A stretch of DNA of 11,689 nt from an uncultured Ruminococcus sp. (GTDB taxonomy: Bacteria; Bacillota; Clostridia; Oscillospirales; CAG-272). Below, one piece after another: positions 1-5,415 of this stretch. Location of the stretch: assembly GCA_905202255.1 (NCBI GenBank), contig CAJKRH010000052.1, positions 1 through 11,689 of the forward strand, read 5' to 3'. A program made the translations under genes and the position numbers. The stretch's first letter is position 1. Every line of letters begins with the position of its first letter. The notes beneath the pieces were generated by a model that saw only the letters and a program-made list of their open reading frames with translations, was not told the DNA's origin and ran no database searches.

Positions 1-110
1 GCCATAGCCTGACATGGCACAGCAGTAAATCCGAGTCGGCGCTTAAGCGTTTCGAGCGTGTAGCCGTGACTAAGCTATAGCGGGACGGTCGGGGCACTTT
101 GTTCGCACTG

Positions 111-126
111 GTCGCCGCGAGGCGAC
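111..126 (+). repeat. Hairpin GTCGCC-GCGA-GGCGAC with a GNRA-type tetraloop
   Basis: This is a perfect 6-bp stem closed by the tetraloop GCGA. The same hairpin is in copy C at 11400-11415 on the opposite strand. In the orientation that reads + in copy A, the loop is a GNRA tetraloop. This gives a weak hint about which strand would be the RNA, if the element is transcribed. Confidence 0.65.
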
Positions 127-146
127 AGAAAGAGTTCAAAAGAGAG

Positions 147-198
147 ATTGACACATATGCGGAGCATGTGTGTCGGCGTCGCCGAGACGGGAGTCAAT
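147..198 (+). repeat. Hairpin plus 17-bp anchor module inserted in copy A
   Basis: The stem ACACATATGC/GCATGTGT (two unpaired bases in the left arm) has loop GGA. It is followed directly by the anchor GTCGGCGTCGCCGAGAC at 172-188. The module is bounded by ATTGAC (147-152) and GTCAAT (193-198), a perfect 6-bp inverted pair. Copy C lacks the whole module at the equivalent point, where it has only a short AGCG/CGCT loop. It looks like a discrete inserted unit of about 50 bp. Confidence 0.6.
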
Positions 199-221
199 TC
201 TTTCCTCTTTTTGTCCTTTTC

Positions 222-247
222 GTTCTTTTCGGACAAGCGAAAAGAAC
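222..247 (+). repeat. Hairpin GTTCTTTTCG/CGAAAAGAAC
   Basis: A perfect 10-bp stem with the 6-nt loop GACAAG. The reverse-complement copy is at 11330-11355. Related hairpins at 6126-6149, 6760-6783 and 11284-11307 have GTAC in place of GTTC, with the paired base changed to match. Nothing shows that it acts as a terminator here. Confidence 0.65.
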
Positions 248-295
248 ACTATAAGAAACTTTTCTTTATGTTTCTTTTCAGGTCGATTGAAATTA

Positions 296-316
296 ACACA
301 TATGCGGAGCATGTGT
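296..316 (+). repeat. Second copy of the ACACATATGC-GGA-GCATGTGT hairpin
   Basis: Identical to the hairpin at 151-171 and again preceded by an ATT-A-AC-type linker, but without the anchor motif after it. It marks the right end of recognisable repeat in island A. Confidence 0.6.
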
Positions 317-414
317 GTTTCCACTATCCAAAAACTTCTCCCTAATTATAGCAAAAATTTTTCCCATTGGCAATGCGTTTGCCGAAAATTTTTCAAAATA
401 AAGCCGAAAAATAT

Positions 415-443
415 TTGACAATTGCGCCGCCGTATGATAAAAT
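415..443 (+). promoter_or_regulatory. Promoter of the Lrp/AsnC gene
   Basis: The -35 is TTGACA (415-420) and the -10 is TAAAAT (438-443), separated by 17 bp. TGA directly before the -10 makes it an extended -10 (TGn). The start codon is 37 bp downstream, leaving a 5' leader of about 30 nt with a GCGAGGT ribosome site. Confidence 0.85.
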
Positions 444-479
444 AAAGAAAAATGATTATTTGAGCGAGGTAAACCGCAT

Positions 480-944
480 ATGGCACTCGACAGTGTTGAC
501 AAAAAAATAATCCGTTGCCTTCAGGACAATTCCCGCATGAATGCTTCGGCTATCGGCGAAGCTGTAAATATGTCCGTCTCCGCCGTTATAGAACGCATCA
601 AAAAGCTCGAAAATTCCGGCGTGATAAAAAAATATACCGTGTGCCTCAATGAAGAAAAACTCGGAAACGATGTTCTTGCTTTCGTAGAGGTCAGCACCGA
701 GCAATATAAATATAACGAAGTGATAAGCGGTGTTCAGGAATTTGTTCGCAATTGCCCGCAGATACTGGAATGTCATGTCGTCACGGGAAACAGCGATATC
801 CTGCTAAAGGTCGTTACAGAGAGCACAAAATCGCTCGAAAAGATACTCAATAATCTCAAAGAAGTGCGCGGCGTTTCCTATACAAGAACTGCGATAGTCA
901 TGTCTACGCTGAAATTTGAGGTCTCCACAGGGCTTGCCGAATAA
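480..944 (+). CDS. Lrp/AsnC family transcriptional regulator
   Basis: A one-component DNA-binding regulator of 154 residues, the usual length for the Lrp/AsnC family, which commonly senses amino acids or related metabolites. Residues 4-60 form the N-terminal winged helix-turn-helix, opening with the typical LDSVDKKIIRCLQDNSR and with a recognition region near SVSAVIERIKKLE. Residues 63-145 form the RAM (ligand-binding and oligomerisation) domain, with the family's characteristic GxxD-type turn at VTGNSDILLKV (101-111). The ATG at 480 is set by a GCGAGGT site about nine bases upstream. The gene has its own promoter and terminator, so it is monocistronic. The family often autoregulates and controls neighbours. 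The membrane-protein gene at 1102 is the nearest candidate target, but no operator was recognised. The effector cannot be deduced. Confidence 0.93.
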   Translation: MALDSVDKKIIRCLQDNSRMNASAIGEAVNMSVSAVIERIKKLENSGVIKKYTVCLNEEKLGNDVLAFVEVSTEQYKYNEVISGVQEFVRNCPQILECHVVTGNSDILLKVVTESTKSLEKILNNLKEVRGVSYTRTAIVMSTLKFEVSTGLAE

Positions 945-964
945 AATTTATCATAAATTATTAT

Positions 965-992
965 AAATCTCTGCTTTGGCAGAGATTTTTTA
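965..992 (+). terminator. Intrinsic terminator after the Lrp/AsnC gene
   Basis: A 10-bp stem AAATCTCTGC/GCAGAGATTT with loop TTTG, followed by a T-rich tail, 20 bp after the stop codon. Confidence 0.88.
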
Positions 993-1005
993 TTATCTTT
1001 TTTGG

Positions 1006-1034
1006 TTGACTTTTCATAAATACTATGATATAAT
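1006..1034 (+). promoter_or_regulatory. Promoter of the 450-aa membrane-protein gene
   Basis: The -35 is TTGACT (1006-1011) and the -10 is TATAAT (1029-1034), with a 17-bp spacer ending in the TGA of an extended -10. The transcript leader is about 60 nt and contains a GAAATGG/CCATTTC pair (1042-1075), whose significance is unclear. Confidence 0.85.
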
Positions 1035-1101
1035 CGAATCAGAAATGGTAAATTTACATGGCTTTTTCCATTTCACAAAAGTAAACATCAGGAGGAACAA
1101 C

Positions 1102-2454
1102 ATGAAAACAAAAAACAGAGCGCTTTTTGCCGCAATCACGGTTTTCACCTGCATTTTTATGATTCTTTCAAATGCAGTCGCCATTATCAAGGATGTGGCA
1201 ATCAGCAAAACTTTCTCGGAAACTGACTTCACCCATGCTTTGCTTGCACTTGTTTATCTCGCGCTGGCTATCGCCGTAGGGACAAACAGCAGAAAAGCTT
1301 TCCCCGTAGTATGTCTCGCTATCCCCATTGTACTGAACATCTACTCGTTCTCGGAGCTTTATTCGCAAACATCCATGTCGCTTTCTTTTACGACAATTTA
1401 TTCATTTTTGGTAAGCATATCGGCTTATCTCGTTCCCATGCTCATATTGATATTTGAAAACTGTCAGAAGAGCGGAAAAGCCAAGAGATATTTCAGATTT
1501 ATCGTATGGCTTCCCGTCGTTTCGACAATAGTCGGCACTATCAAAGTAAAAGAATCCATAAACGGCTATCTCAAAGAAGCCATCAAATGGGCAAACAATC
1601 CCGATTATATACTCTATGTTGTAAACCATGCGTTGCTTTTCATCTCCGCAGTGCTCTTCCCCATATTCGTTTATTTCCTTTGCGCATGGGCACTCAGCGG
1701 CACAAGCATGTTTGCCGCATTTGATTTCAGAAAAGAAGCCGCTCCCGAAACCGCGAGCGCAAAAGGTTGCCGCAGCATAAGAGTGAACCATGCATGGGGC
1801 GCCGAAATAGTGACAGCCGTCATCGCGCTCATAGCGATTCTTCTCTATCTTTTCCCCGGCTCCGCTCCGCTGTATTCGCTTTTCAAGCTCGGACTGCTTA
1901 TCGTCATCGTACTCGCTGTAATCTGCGCCGTAGAAAAGAAAAAGAGCGTTGCCGTAGCTGACGGCAAAATAACCGTCACAAACAGAAACGGCTTTGCCGA
2001 GGAAATTCCCGTAGATGAAATCGTCTATGTAAGAAAGATTCCGTTCTTCGGCTTCGTGATAATCCAGACAAAAATGGCAAGATGGACTTTCGGCTGGCTC
2101 AAAAATTATGAGGCAATATATTATTCTCTGATGGAGCTTGCACCCGAGGGCAAATCATTCAGCTATGACGGATATTCCGGCTATGCATATTACGGTTTCT
2201 TCAGCGAAAAGAGCGGTCACTGGATAAGAATATATAAGCTTATCACGCTGATAGTTGCCGCACTCTGCGTTATCGCGGGCGTTGCACTCGGCGTGCGTGA
2301 TTTCTTCAGCAAGGCTATCATCGGCGATTTCGGACTTCTCCTCTGGACGCTCGCGGGCATCGTTTCGGGATTTATTATTCTTGTTCCGAATATGCTCATC
2401 ATCCAGCTTCTCAATAATATACAGACAATGCGCGAAAAATCCGATAAGGAATAA
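1102..2454 (+). CDS. Polytopic membrane protein of unknown function with a PH-like insert
   Basis: I do not recognise this family. The ATG at 1102 is chosen because a strong AGGAGG lies about five bases upstream and the frame upstream of it overlaps the promoter. The product is 450 residues. Hydrophobic segments suggest about eight N-terminal membrane spans (roughly 8-30, 45-62, 66-85, 98-120, 130-148, 170-198, 235-252, 259-277). A soluble stretch follows at about 279-346, whose beta-rich pattern (VAVADGKITVTNRNG, EIPVDEIVYVRKIP) resembles bacterial PH-like domains of the YdbT/DUF304 type; that resemblance is a judgement by eye. Two more spans lie at about 376-397 and 410-438. Residues 370-446 are clearly related to residues 9-95 of the next gene, sharing SGHWI, AGIV and IQLL. 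It stands alone between its own promoter and terminator. Confidence 0.8.
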   Translation: MKTKNRALFAAITVFTCIFMILSNAVAIIKDVAISKTFSETDFTHALLALVYLALAIAVGTNSRKAFPVVCLAIPIVLNIYSFSELYSQTSMSLSFTTIYSFLVSISAYLVPMLILIFENCQKSGKAKRYFRFIVWLPVVSTIVGTIKVKESINGYLKEAIKWANNPDYILYVVNHALLFISAVLFPIFVYFLCAWALSGTSMFAAFDFRKEAAPETASAKGCRSIRVNHAWGAEIVTAVIALIAILLYLFPGSAPLYSLFKLGLLIVIVLAVICAVEKKKSVAVADGKITVTNRNGFAEEIPVDEIVYVRKIPFFGFVIIQTKMARWTFGWLKNYEAIYYSLMELAPEGKSFSYDGYSGYAYYGFFSEKSGHWIRIYKLITLIVAALCVIAGVALGVRDFFSKAIIGDFGLLLWTLAGIVSGFIILVPNMLIIQLLNNIQTMREKSDKE

Positions 2455-2469
2455 AAACGCAGAATACAT

Positions 2470-2501
2470 AAAAAATCCCACGAGAAATCGTGGGATTTTT
2501 T
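2470..2501 (+). terminator. Intrinsic terminator after the 450-aa membrane-protein gene
   Basis: A perfect stem AAAAAATCCCACGA/TCGTGGGATTTTTT with loop GAAA, 15 bp after the stop codon and ending in six T. Its last T residues also start the first unit of the TTTTGCACAT array. Confidence 0.92.
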
Positions 2502-2596
2502 GCACATCGTTGTCAATGGCAATGTGCAAATTTTGCACATTGCCGCATTGATATACATGCAAATTTTGCACATATGCTCGTTTTCGATATGCAAAA
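2498..2596. repeat. Three 33-bp units beginning TTTTGCACAT (palindromic array)
   Basis: TTTTGCACAT occurs at 2498-2507, 2531-2540 and 2564-2573, at exactly 33-bp intervals. Each unit ends in a sequence close to ATGCAAA, so each can fold on itself. Because neighbouring units abut, 2518-2544 forms a perfect 27-bp palindrome (GGCAATGTGCAAA, T, TTTGCACATTGCC). The 16-mer starting TGCAAATTTTGC occurs twice (2525-2540 and 2558-2573). A degenerate fourth core, TTTTCCACAT, is at 2604-2613. The 33-bp period is about three helical turns, as expected for a protein bound repeatedly to one DNA face. It lies upstream of the promoter at 2665. No binding protein can be named. Confidence 0.75.
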
Positions 2597-2627
2597 AGCC
2601 GAATTTTCCACATAAAAACCGCAAAAA

Positions 2628-2657
2628 GTAGCCAAATTGGAGAATTTGTAGCCAAAT
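2628..2657 (+). promoter_or_regulatory. Two direct repeats GTAGCCAAAT upstream of the -35 (candidate operator)
   Basis: GTAGCCAAAT occurs at 2628-2637 and 2648-2657, 20 bp apart (about two helical turns), each followed by TTGG or GG. The second copy ends seven bases before the -35 box at 2665, a position typical of activator sites. The -35 is a good match, so repression is also possible. The cognate regulator is not identified. Confidence 0.5.
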
Positions 2658-2664
2658 GGTATAG

Positions 2665-2693
2665 TTGACTTATCGTGGCAGCGGTGTTATAAT
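2665..2693 (+). promoter_or_regulatory. Promoter of the 172-aa membrane-protein gene
   Basis: The -35 is TTGACT (2665-2670) and the -10 is TATAAT (2688-2693), with a 17-bp spacer and TGT immediately before the -10 (extended -10). The leader is about 70 nt and AT-rich. Confidence 0.87.
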
Positions 2694-2769
2694 TTATACA
2701 GAAAATAAATTTTGCGCAAATAATTGTTTCCTGATTTTATTAAATTTTTAAATCATTTGGAGGATAATT

Positions 2770-3288
2770 ATGGAAAACCTTTTTGACATCAGAAGTGGTC
2801 ACTGGATAAAGGCACTCCGCGTTATCACAATACTTATTGCTATTGCCCTCATAATTGCAGGGTTTGTAATAGGCGCAATGGATTCGGAGGATGATGGCAA
2901 TCCATTAGACATATTGGACTTTGACGGGTCGGAATCCTTGGAGTTTGTAGTATGGTCTACCGCCGGAATAGTAGTAAGCATCATACACACCGTAACAGGC
3001 ATGGCTTTAATCCAGCTTCTTGATAATGTCGAGACTTTGCGCAAAAAATTTGATTCCGACAGTGTTGCAATGCCACAATTTCAAAAATGCTCCGAAGAAG
3101 CACCTGCTACAAAGGCAGTAAACCGTGAGATTTTGCAGATGACTTCTAACGAGCAATATTATCCTCAGGAAGTGCCCGAAGAACAGTCGCAAGAAAGCAA
3201 AACAGATTTGAATAAAGGGTTTTTTATAGTATTTGCTATTTTGCTTGTCATAGCTATCATCTTTGCTTTTGCAGCTCGCGTACTTTAA
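2770..3288 (+). CDS. Small membrane protein sharing a domain with the 450-aa neighbour; function unknown
   Basis: 172 residues; ATG at 2770 preceded by GGAGG at the right distance. Residues 9-95 align with residues 370-446 of the upstream 450-aa protein: SGHWI at 9-13, a first span at about 17-37, AGIV at 65-68 inside the second span (about 58-84), then IQLLDNVETLRKK (IQLLNNIQTMREK in the neighbour). The loop between the two spans is longer and more acidic here (DSEDDGNP and following). A polar, Glu/Gln-rich linker (about 97-148) leads to a C-terminal span (about 150-170). There is no signal peptide or lipobox. The gene has its own promoter with candidate operators and its own terminator, so it is regulated separately from its relative. 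A duplicated domain suggests the two proteins recognise the same partner or assemble together; this is inference. Confidence 0.82.
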   Translation: MENLFDIRSGHWIKALRVITILIAIALIIAGFVIGAMDSEDDGNPLDILDFDGSESLEFVVWSTAGIVVSIIHTVTGMALIQLLDNVETLRKKFDSDSVAMPQFQKCSEEAPATKAVNREILQMTSNEQYYPQEVPEEQSQESKTDLNKGFFIVFAILLVIAIIFAFAARVL

Positions 3289-3305
3289 TCACCCAACATC
3301 AGCAC

Positions 3306-3335
3306 AAAAATCCCGCGATTTCTCGCGGGATTTTT
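3306..3335. terminator. Bidirectional intrinsic terminator between convergent genes
   Basis: The stem AAAAATCCCGCGA/TCGCGGGATTTTT has loop TTTC. The A tract on one side and the T tract on the other let it serve the + strand gene ending at 3288 and the - strand lipoprotein gene ending at 3377. It resembles the terminator at 2470-2501. Confidence 0.9.
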
Positions 3336-3339
3336 GCTT

Positions 3340-3364
3340 CCTCCTTTTGTCTCCCGAAAGGAGG
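3340..3364 (+). other. Secondary hairpin CCTCCTTT/AAAGGAGG
   Basis: An 8-bp perfect stem with a 9-nt loop followed by TTTTA on the + strand, just downstream of the bidirectional terminator. It may act as a back-up terminator for rightward transcription entering the lipoprotein gene. Confidence 0.4.
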
Positions 3365-3376
3365 TTTTATATTCGA

Positions 3377-3835
3377 TTATTTGCCGCTGACTGACTTAAC
3401 AACATTTGTTATCTCGTTTACAGAGAGAAAAGCAAGGGGCAGACAGAGGCAATTGCCGCAAGCATAGCCTGCTTTTGCCAGCTCATCATAAACCTTGTTT
3501 ACATCTTCGTTCTCCTGAACATCCTTGACAAAGCCCTGCATGGTGTTGCTCTTGTTGTAGGCTTCGGTCAGTTCCTTTGTGGACTTGAATTCAATGATAA
3601 GCACGGAGGCGAGACCGTCTGTCTTTGTGAGCATGTGGAGCTCTACTGCATACTCTTCCTGTTCGAGCTCTGCCTTGACAGCCTCGGCAATTGCGGTGAA
3701 TTTTGTATTCTCCTCATAGCCTTTATCCTTAAAAGCTTTCTGAAGTGCGGGATACTTGGAGCCGCACGATGTGAGCATGGTTGCAATCATGATAAAAACA
3801 AGAACCAAGCTTAAAAATCTGACTGTTTTTTTCAT
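3377..3835 (-). CDS. Small secreted lipoprotein, function unknown
   Basis: 152 residues with a textbook lipoprotein signal: MKKTVRF, a hydrophobic core to about residue 20, then the lipobox LTSC with the lipidated cysteine at 24 and G25. The mature part (about 128 residues) is charged and mainly helical in appearance. It ends with a tight cysteine cluster, C126-x2-C129-x-C131, in AGYACGNCLCLP. That cluster could bind a metal or form disulfides outside the membrane; there is no direct evidence. I do not recognise the family, although short clostridial lipoproteins of the DUF4358 type have a similar size and layout. The start is supported by AAGGAG nine bases upstream. The gene stands alone on the - strand, with a strong promoter and a structured leader. 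Confidence 0.85.
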   Translation of the reverse strand: MKKTVRFLSLVLVFIMIATMLTSCGSKYPALQKAFKDKGYEENTKFTAIAEAVKAELEQEEYAVELHMLTKTDGLASVLIIEFKSTKELTEAYNKSNTMQGFVKDVQENEDVNKVYDELAKAGYACGNCLCLPLAFLSVNEITNVVKSVSGK

Positions 3836-3841
3836 TTGAAG

Positions 3842-3945
3842 TTACTCCTTAAGTAATAATGAAATAAGCCGAAACGGCTTTGTTCTGATGAGACCTTCTC
3901 TCCGAAGGAGACATTTGGAGCGCAATGGGCTCTTCTTCGATGTCT
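3842..3945 (-). promoter_or_regulatory. Structured 5' leader of the lipoprotein mRNA (possible cis-regulatory RNA)
   Basis: The leader, about 120 nt from the promoter to the start codon, can form several helices. AGACAT (3909-3914) pairs with ATGTCT (3940-3945), enclosing GAGC (3918-3921)/GCTC (3929-3932). TCTCC (3899-3903) pairs with GGAGA (3907-3911), which competes with the first helix. AAGCCG (3866-3871) pairs with CGGCTT (3875-3880). TTACT (3842-3846) pairs with AGTAA (3852-3856), placing most of the Shine-Dalgarno AAGGAG in the loop. Overlapping alternative helices and a ribosome site inside a hairpin are what a translational switch would look like. I could not match it to a known riboswitch class. 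Confidence 0.4.
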
Positions 3946-3965
3946 TATCTTTTTTTGATGGTATA

Positions 3966-3994
3966 ATTATATCATAAAACAATATTTCTGTCAA
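3966..3994 (-). promoter_or_regulatory. Consensus promoter of the lipoprotein gene
   Basis: On the - strand, the -35 TTGACA (3989-3994) and the -10 TATAAT (3966-3971) are both perfect, with a 17-bp spacer ending in TGA (extended -10). The transcript would start near 3959. Confidence 0.92.
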
Positions 3995-4071
3995 GGGGGA
4001 TAAACGGCGAAAACGCGCTTCCTGCACAGTCCGACAAAATCTGTTCGAAAAACATTTTTTTCTCCATGGCA

Positions 4072-4077
4072 TATAAT
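4072..4077 (+). promoter_or_regulatory. Possible -10 box for the aspartokinase operon
   Basis: A perfect TATAAT stands 50 bp before the start codon, but no good -35 is seen 16-18 bp upstream (the position reads AAAACA). No lysine riboswitch or T-box was recognised in the short leader. This is a weak call. Confidence 0.3.
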
Positions 4078-4126
4078 CTTATCGGGCGGATATATGCCGC
4101 TCAGTCATTTTTACCAAGGGGACAAT

Positions 4127-5395
4127 ATGAAAATCACAGCAAAATTCGGCGGGACATCTCTTGCCACCGCAAAAGCTATAGACAACGCGGCAAAAATCGT
4201 CGCTTCCGACTCTGCAAGGCGATATGTGACGGTTTCCGCTCCCGGTAAAAGAAGTCCCGACGATATAAAAATAACAGACCTTTTATACAGTGCATATGAA
4301 AGCGGCGATTTTGATGCCGTTTTTGAAAGGTTTTATGATATCGCGCATAAATTGCGCACCAAAACAGAGCTTTCCGCCGAATATCGGAAGATAAAGGATG
4401 CCATGCGCATTCCCTGCGGCAGAGATTTCATAGCCTCGCGGGGAGAATATCTCTGCGCCGAGATTTTCTCTGATTATATGGGCTTTCCTTTTATAGACGC
4501 CGCGGATGTGATATTTTTCGACGACGACGGAAATACGGATTATATCCGCACGCGGCGCAGGCTCGGCGAGGTGCTGGAAAAGGTGCAGAAAGCCGTCATT
4601 CCGGGGTTTTACGGTGTGGGGACGGACGGCGCTGTGCATACCTTTTCAAGAGGCGGAAGCGATATAACCGGCGCGCTTGTTGCCGCCTCGTCCGAATCGG
4701 ATATATACGAAAACTGGACGGATGTGGACGGGGTACTCTCGGCAGACCCGAAAACTATTGACAATCCCGCATTTTTGGATATAATAACATATAGCGAGTT
4801 AAAATATCTCTCCGCATTCGGAGCAAGCGTTCTGCATGAGGATGCGCTTCTTCCCGTGCGTCTGCTCGGAATACCTATCCATATAAGAAATACGGGAAAT
4901 CCCGCGGGAGCAGGTACAATGATAGTATCTCACCGCGAGGAGCCGCGTGCTTTTATCGGAGTTTCGGGCAAGGGCGGCTTTTCCCGCATTGCCGTAATCA
5001 AAGAGAAAATCGGCAGAAGCCGCACGGATATGCGCGAGATATTTGAGCTTTTCAGCCGTAAAAAGACAGATATAATATTAGCGGCGGCAGAACCGGACGG
5101 CCTTTTCATAATAACAGAGGCAGAAAGCGGAAAAATCAGAGCAGATATGATGCTCAATGAAATATGTCAGCTTGTGATGCCTACGGGGATTTCATATGAT
5201 GAAGAAATCGCCGTTATATGTGCCGTCGGCGATGACACCTCCGAAATAACGGCAAAATCCGCTTCGGCACTTCATGAGGCAGGCATAAAGCCTATAATGA
5301 TATCGGCAGGAAACAGCGGCGGTTATGTCCTCATATGCACAAAAGAAAATCAGAAGGATGAAGCTGTCCGCAGAATATATAAAAAGCTCGCGTAA
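4127..5395 (+). CDS. lysC: Aspartate kinase with tandem ACT regulatory domains
   Basis: Phosphorylates L-aspartate with ATP to 4-phospho-aspartate, the first step to lysine/diaminopimelate, threonine and methionine, in the cytoplasm. The ATG at 4127 follows AAGGGG at the right distance; an in-frame ATG at 4094 has no ribosome site. The product is 422 residues, a normal length. The kinase domain carries KFGGTS (6-11), SAPGKR (37-42), SRGEY (104-108), the FSRGGSD nucleotide-site loop (173-179), NWTDVDGV (196-203) and ADP (206-208), then ASVLHEDA (233-240). Two C-terminal ACT modules follow at about 282-350 and 359-410 (second: LHEAGIKPIMISAGNSGGYVL), the usual site of feedback control; which end product inhibits cannot be read from the sequence. 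The SAPGKR and VIFFDDDG regions match the form common in Clostridia. The next gene starts 20 bp downstream, so they are probably co-transcribed. Confidence 0.95.
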   Translation: MKITAKFGGTSLATAKAIDNAAKIVASDSARRYVTVSAPGKRSPDDIKITDLLYSAYESGDFDAVFERFYDIAHKLRTKTELSAEYRKIKDAMRIPCGRDFIASRGEYLCAEIFSDYMGFPFIDAADVIFFDDDGNTDYIRTRRRLGEVLEKVQKAVIPGFYGVGTDGAVHTFSRGGSDITGALVAASSESDIYENWTDVDGVLSADPKTIDNPAFLDIITYSELKYLSAFGASVLHEDALLPVRLLGIPIHIRNTGNPAGAGTMIVSHREEPRAFIGVSGKGGFSRIAVIKEKIGRSRTDMREIFELFSRKKTDIILAAAEPDGLFIITEAESGKIRADMMLNEICQLVMPTGISYDEEIAVICAVGDDTSEITAKSASALHEAGIKPIMISAGNSGGYVLICTKENQKDEAVRRIYKKLA

Positions 5396-5415
5396 AACCG
5401 CAGGAGGTACAAAAA

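Larger units (their letters stand above)
1..316 (-). repeat. Mosaic intergenic repeat island, copy A (inverted relative to copies B and C)
   Basis: No convincing gene is seen between the left edge and the promoter at 415. Bases 1-144 match the reverse complement of about 11380-11525 at roughly nine positions in ten by eye, including the CGCTTAAGCG palindrome, GCTATAGC and the stretch around GGACGGTCGGGGC. Bases 204-250 match the reverse complement of 11311-11374. Between these two blocks copy A carries about 50 bp absent from copy C: a GNA-loop hairpin plus the 17-bp anchor motif at 151-188. The same hairpin recurs without the anchor at 296-316. The open frames here are short, overlapping and on both strands, so I do not call them genes. 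The element may extend left of the window. Confidence 0.85.

Noticed and set aside
136..502. Overlapping open frames of 60-80 codons on both strands at the left edge
   Set aside because: They lie in repeat island A, overlap each other and the Lrp promoter, lack ribosome sites and show hairpin-derived repeated peptides.
976..1101. N-terminal extension of the 450-aa membrane protein to 976
   Set aside because: That start lies within the preceding terminator and before the promoter at 1006-1034. The strong AGGAGG is placed for the ATG at 1102.
2498..2596. CRISPR array
   Set aside because: There are only three units, the conserved part is 10 bp, the intervening sequences are short and self-complementary, and no cas genes are nearby.
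3884..3912. CTGATGA followed by a hairpin on the + strand, as in a hammerhead ribozyme core
   Set aside because: The required GAAA after stem II is missing; the only GAAA lies before CTGATGA (3871-3874). Stems I and III cannot be formed in the correct order.
3995..4126. Possible lysine riboswitch or T-box ahead of aspartokinase
   Set aside because: The leader downstream of the possible -10 box is only about 40 nt, too short for either. No T-box AGGGTGG-type sequence is seen.
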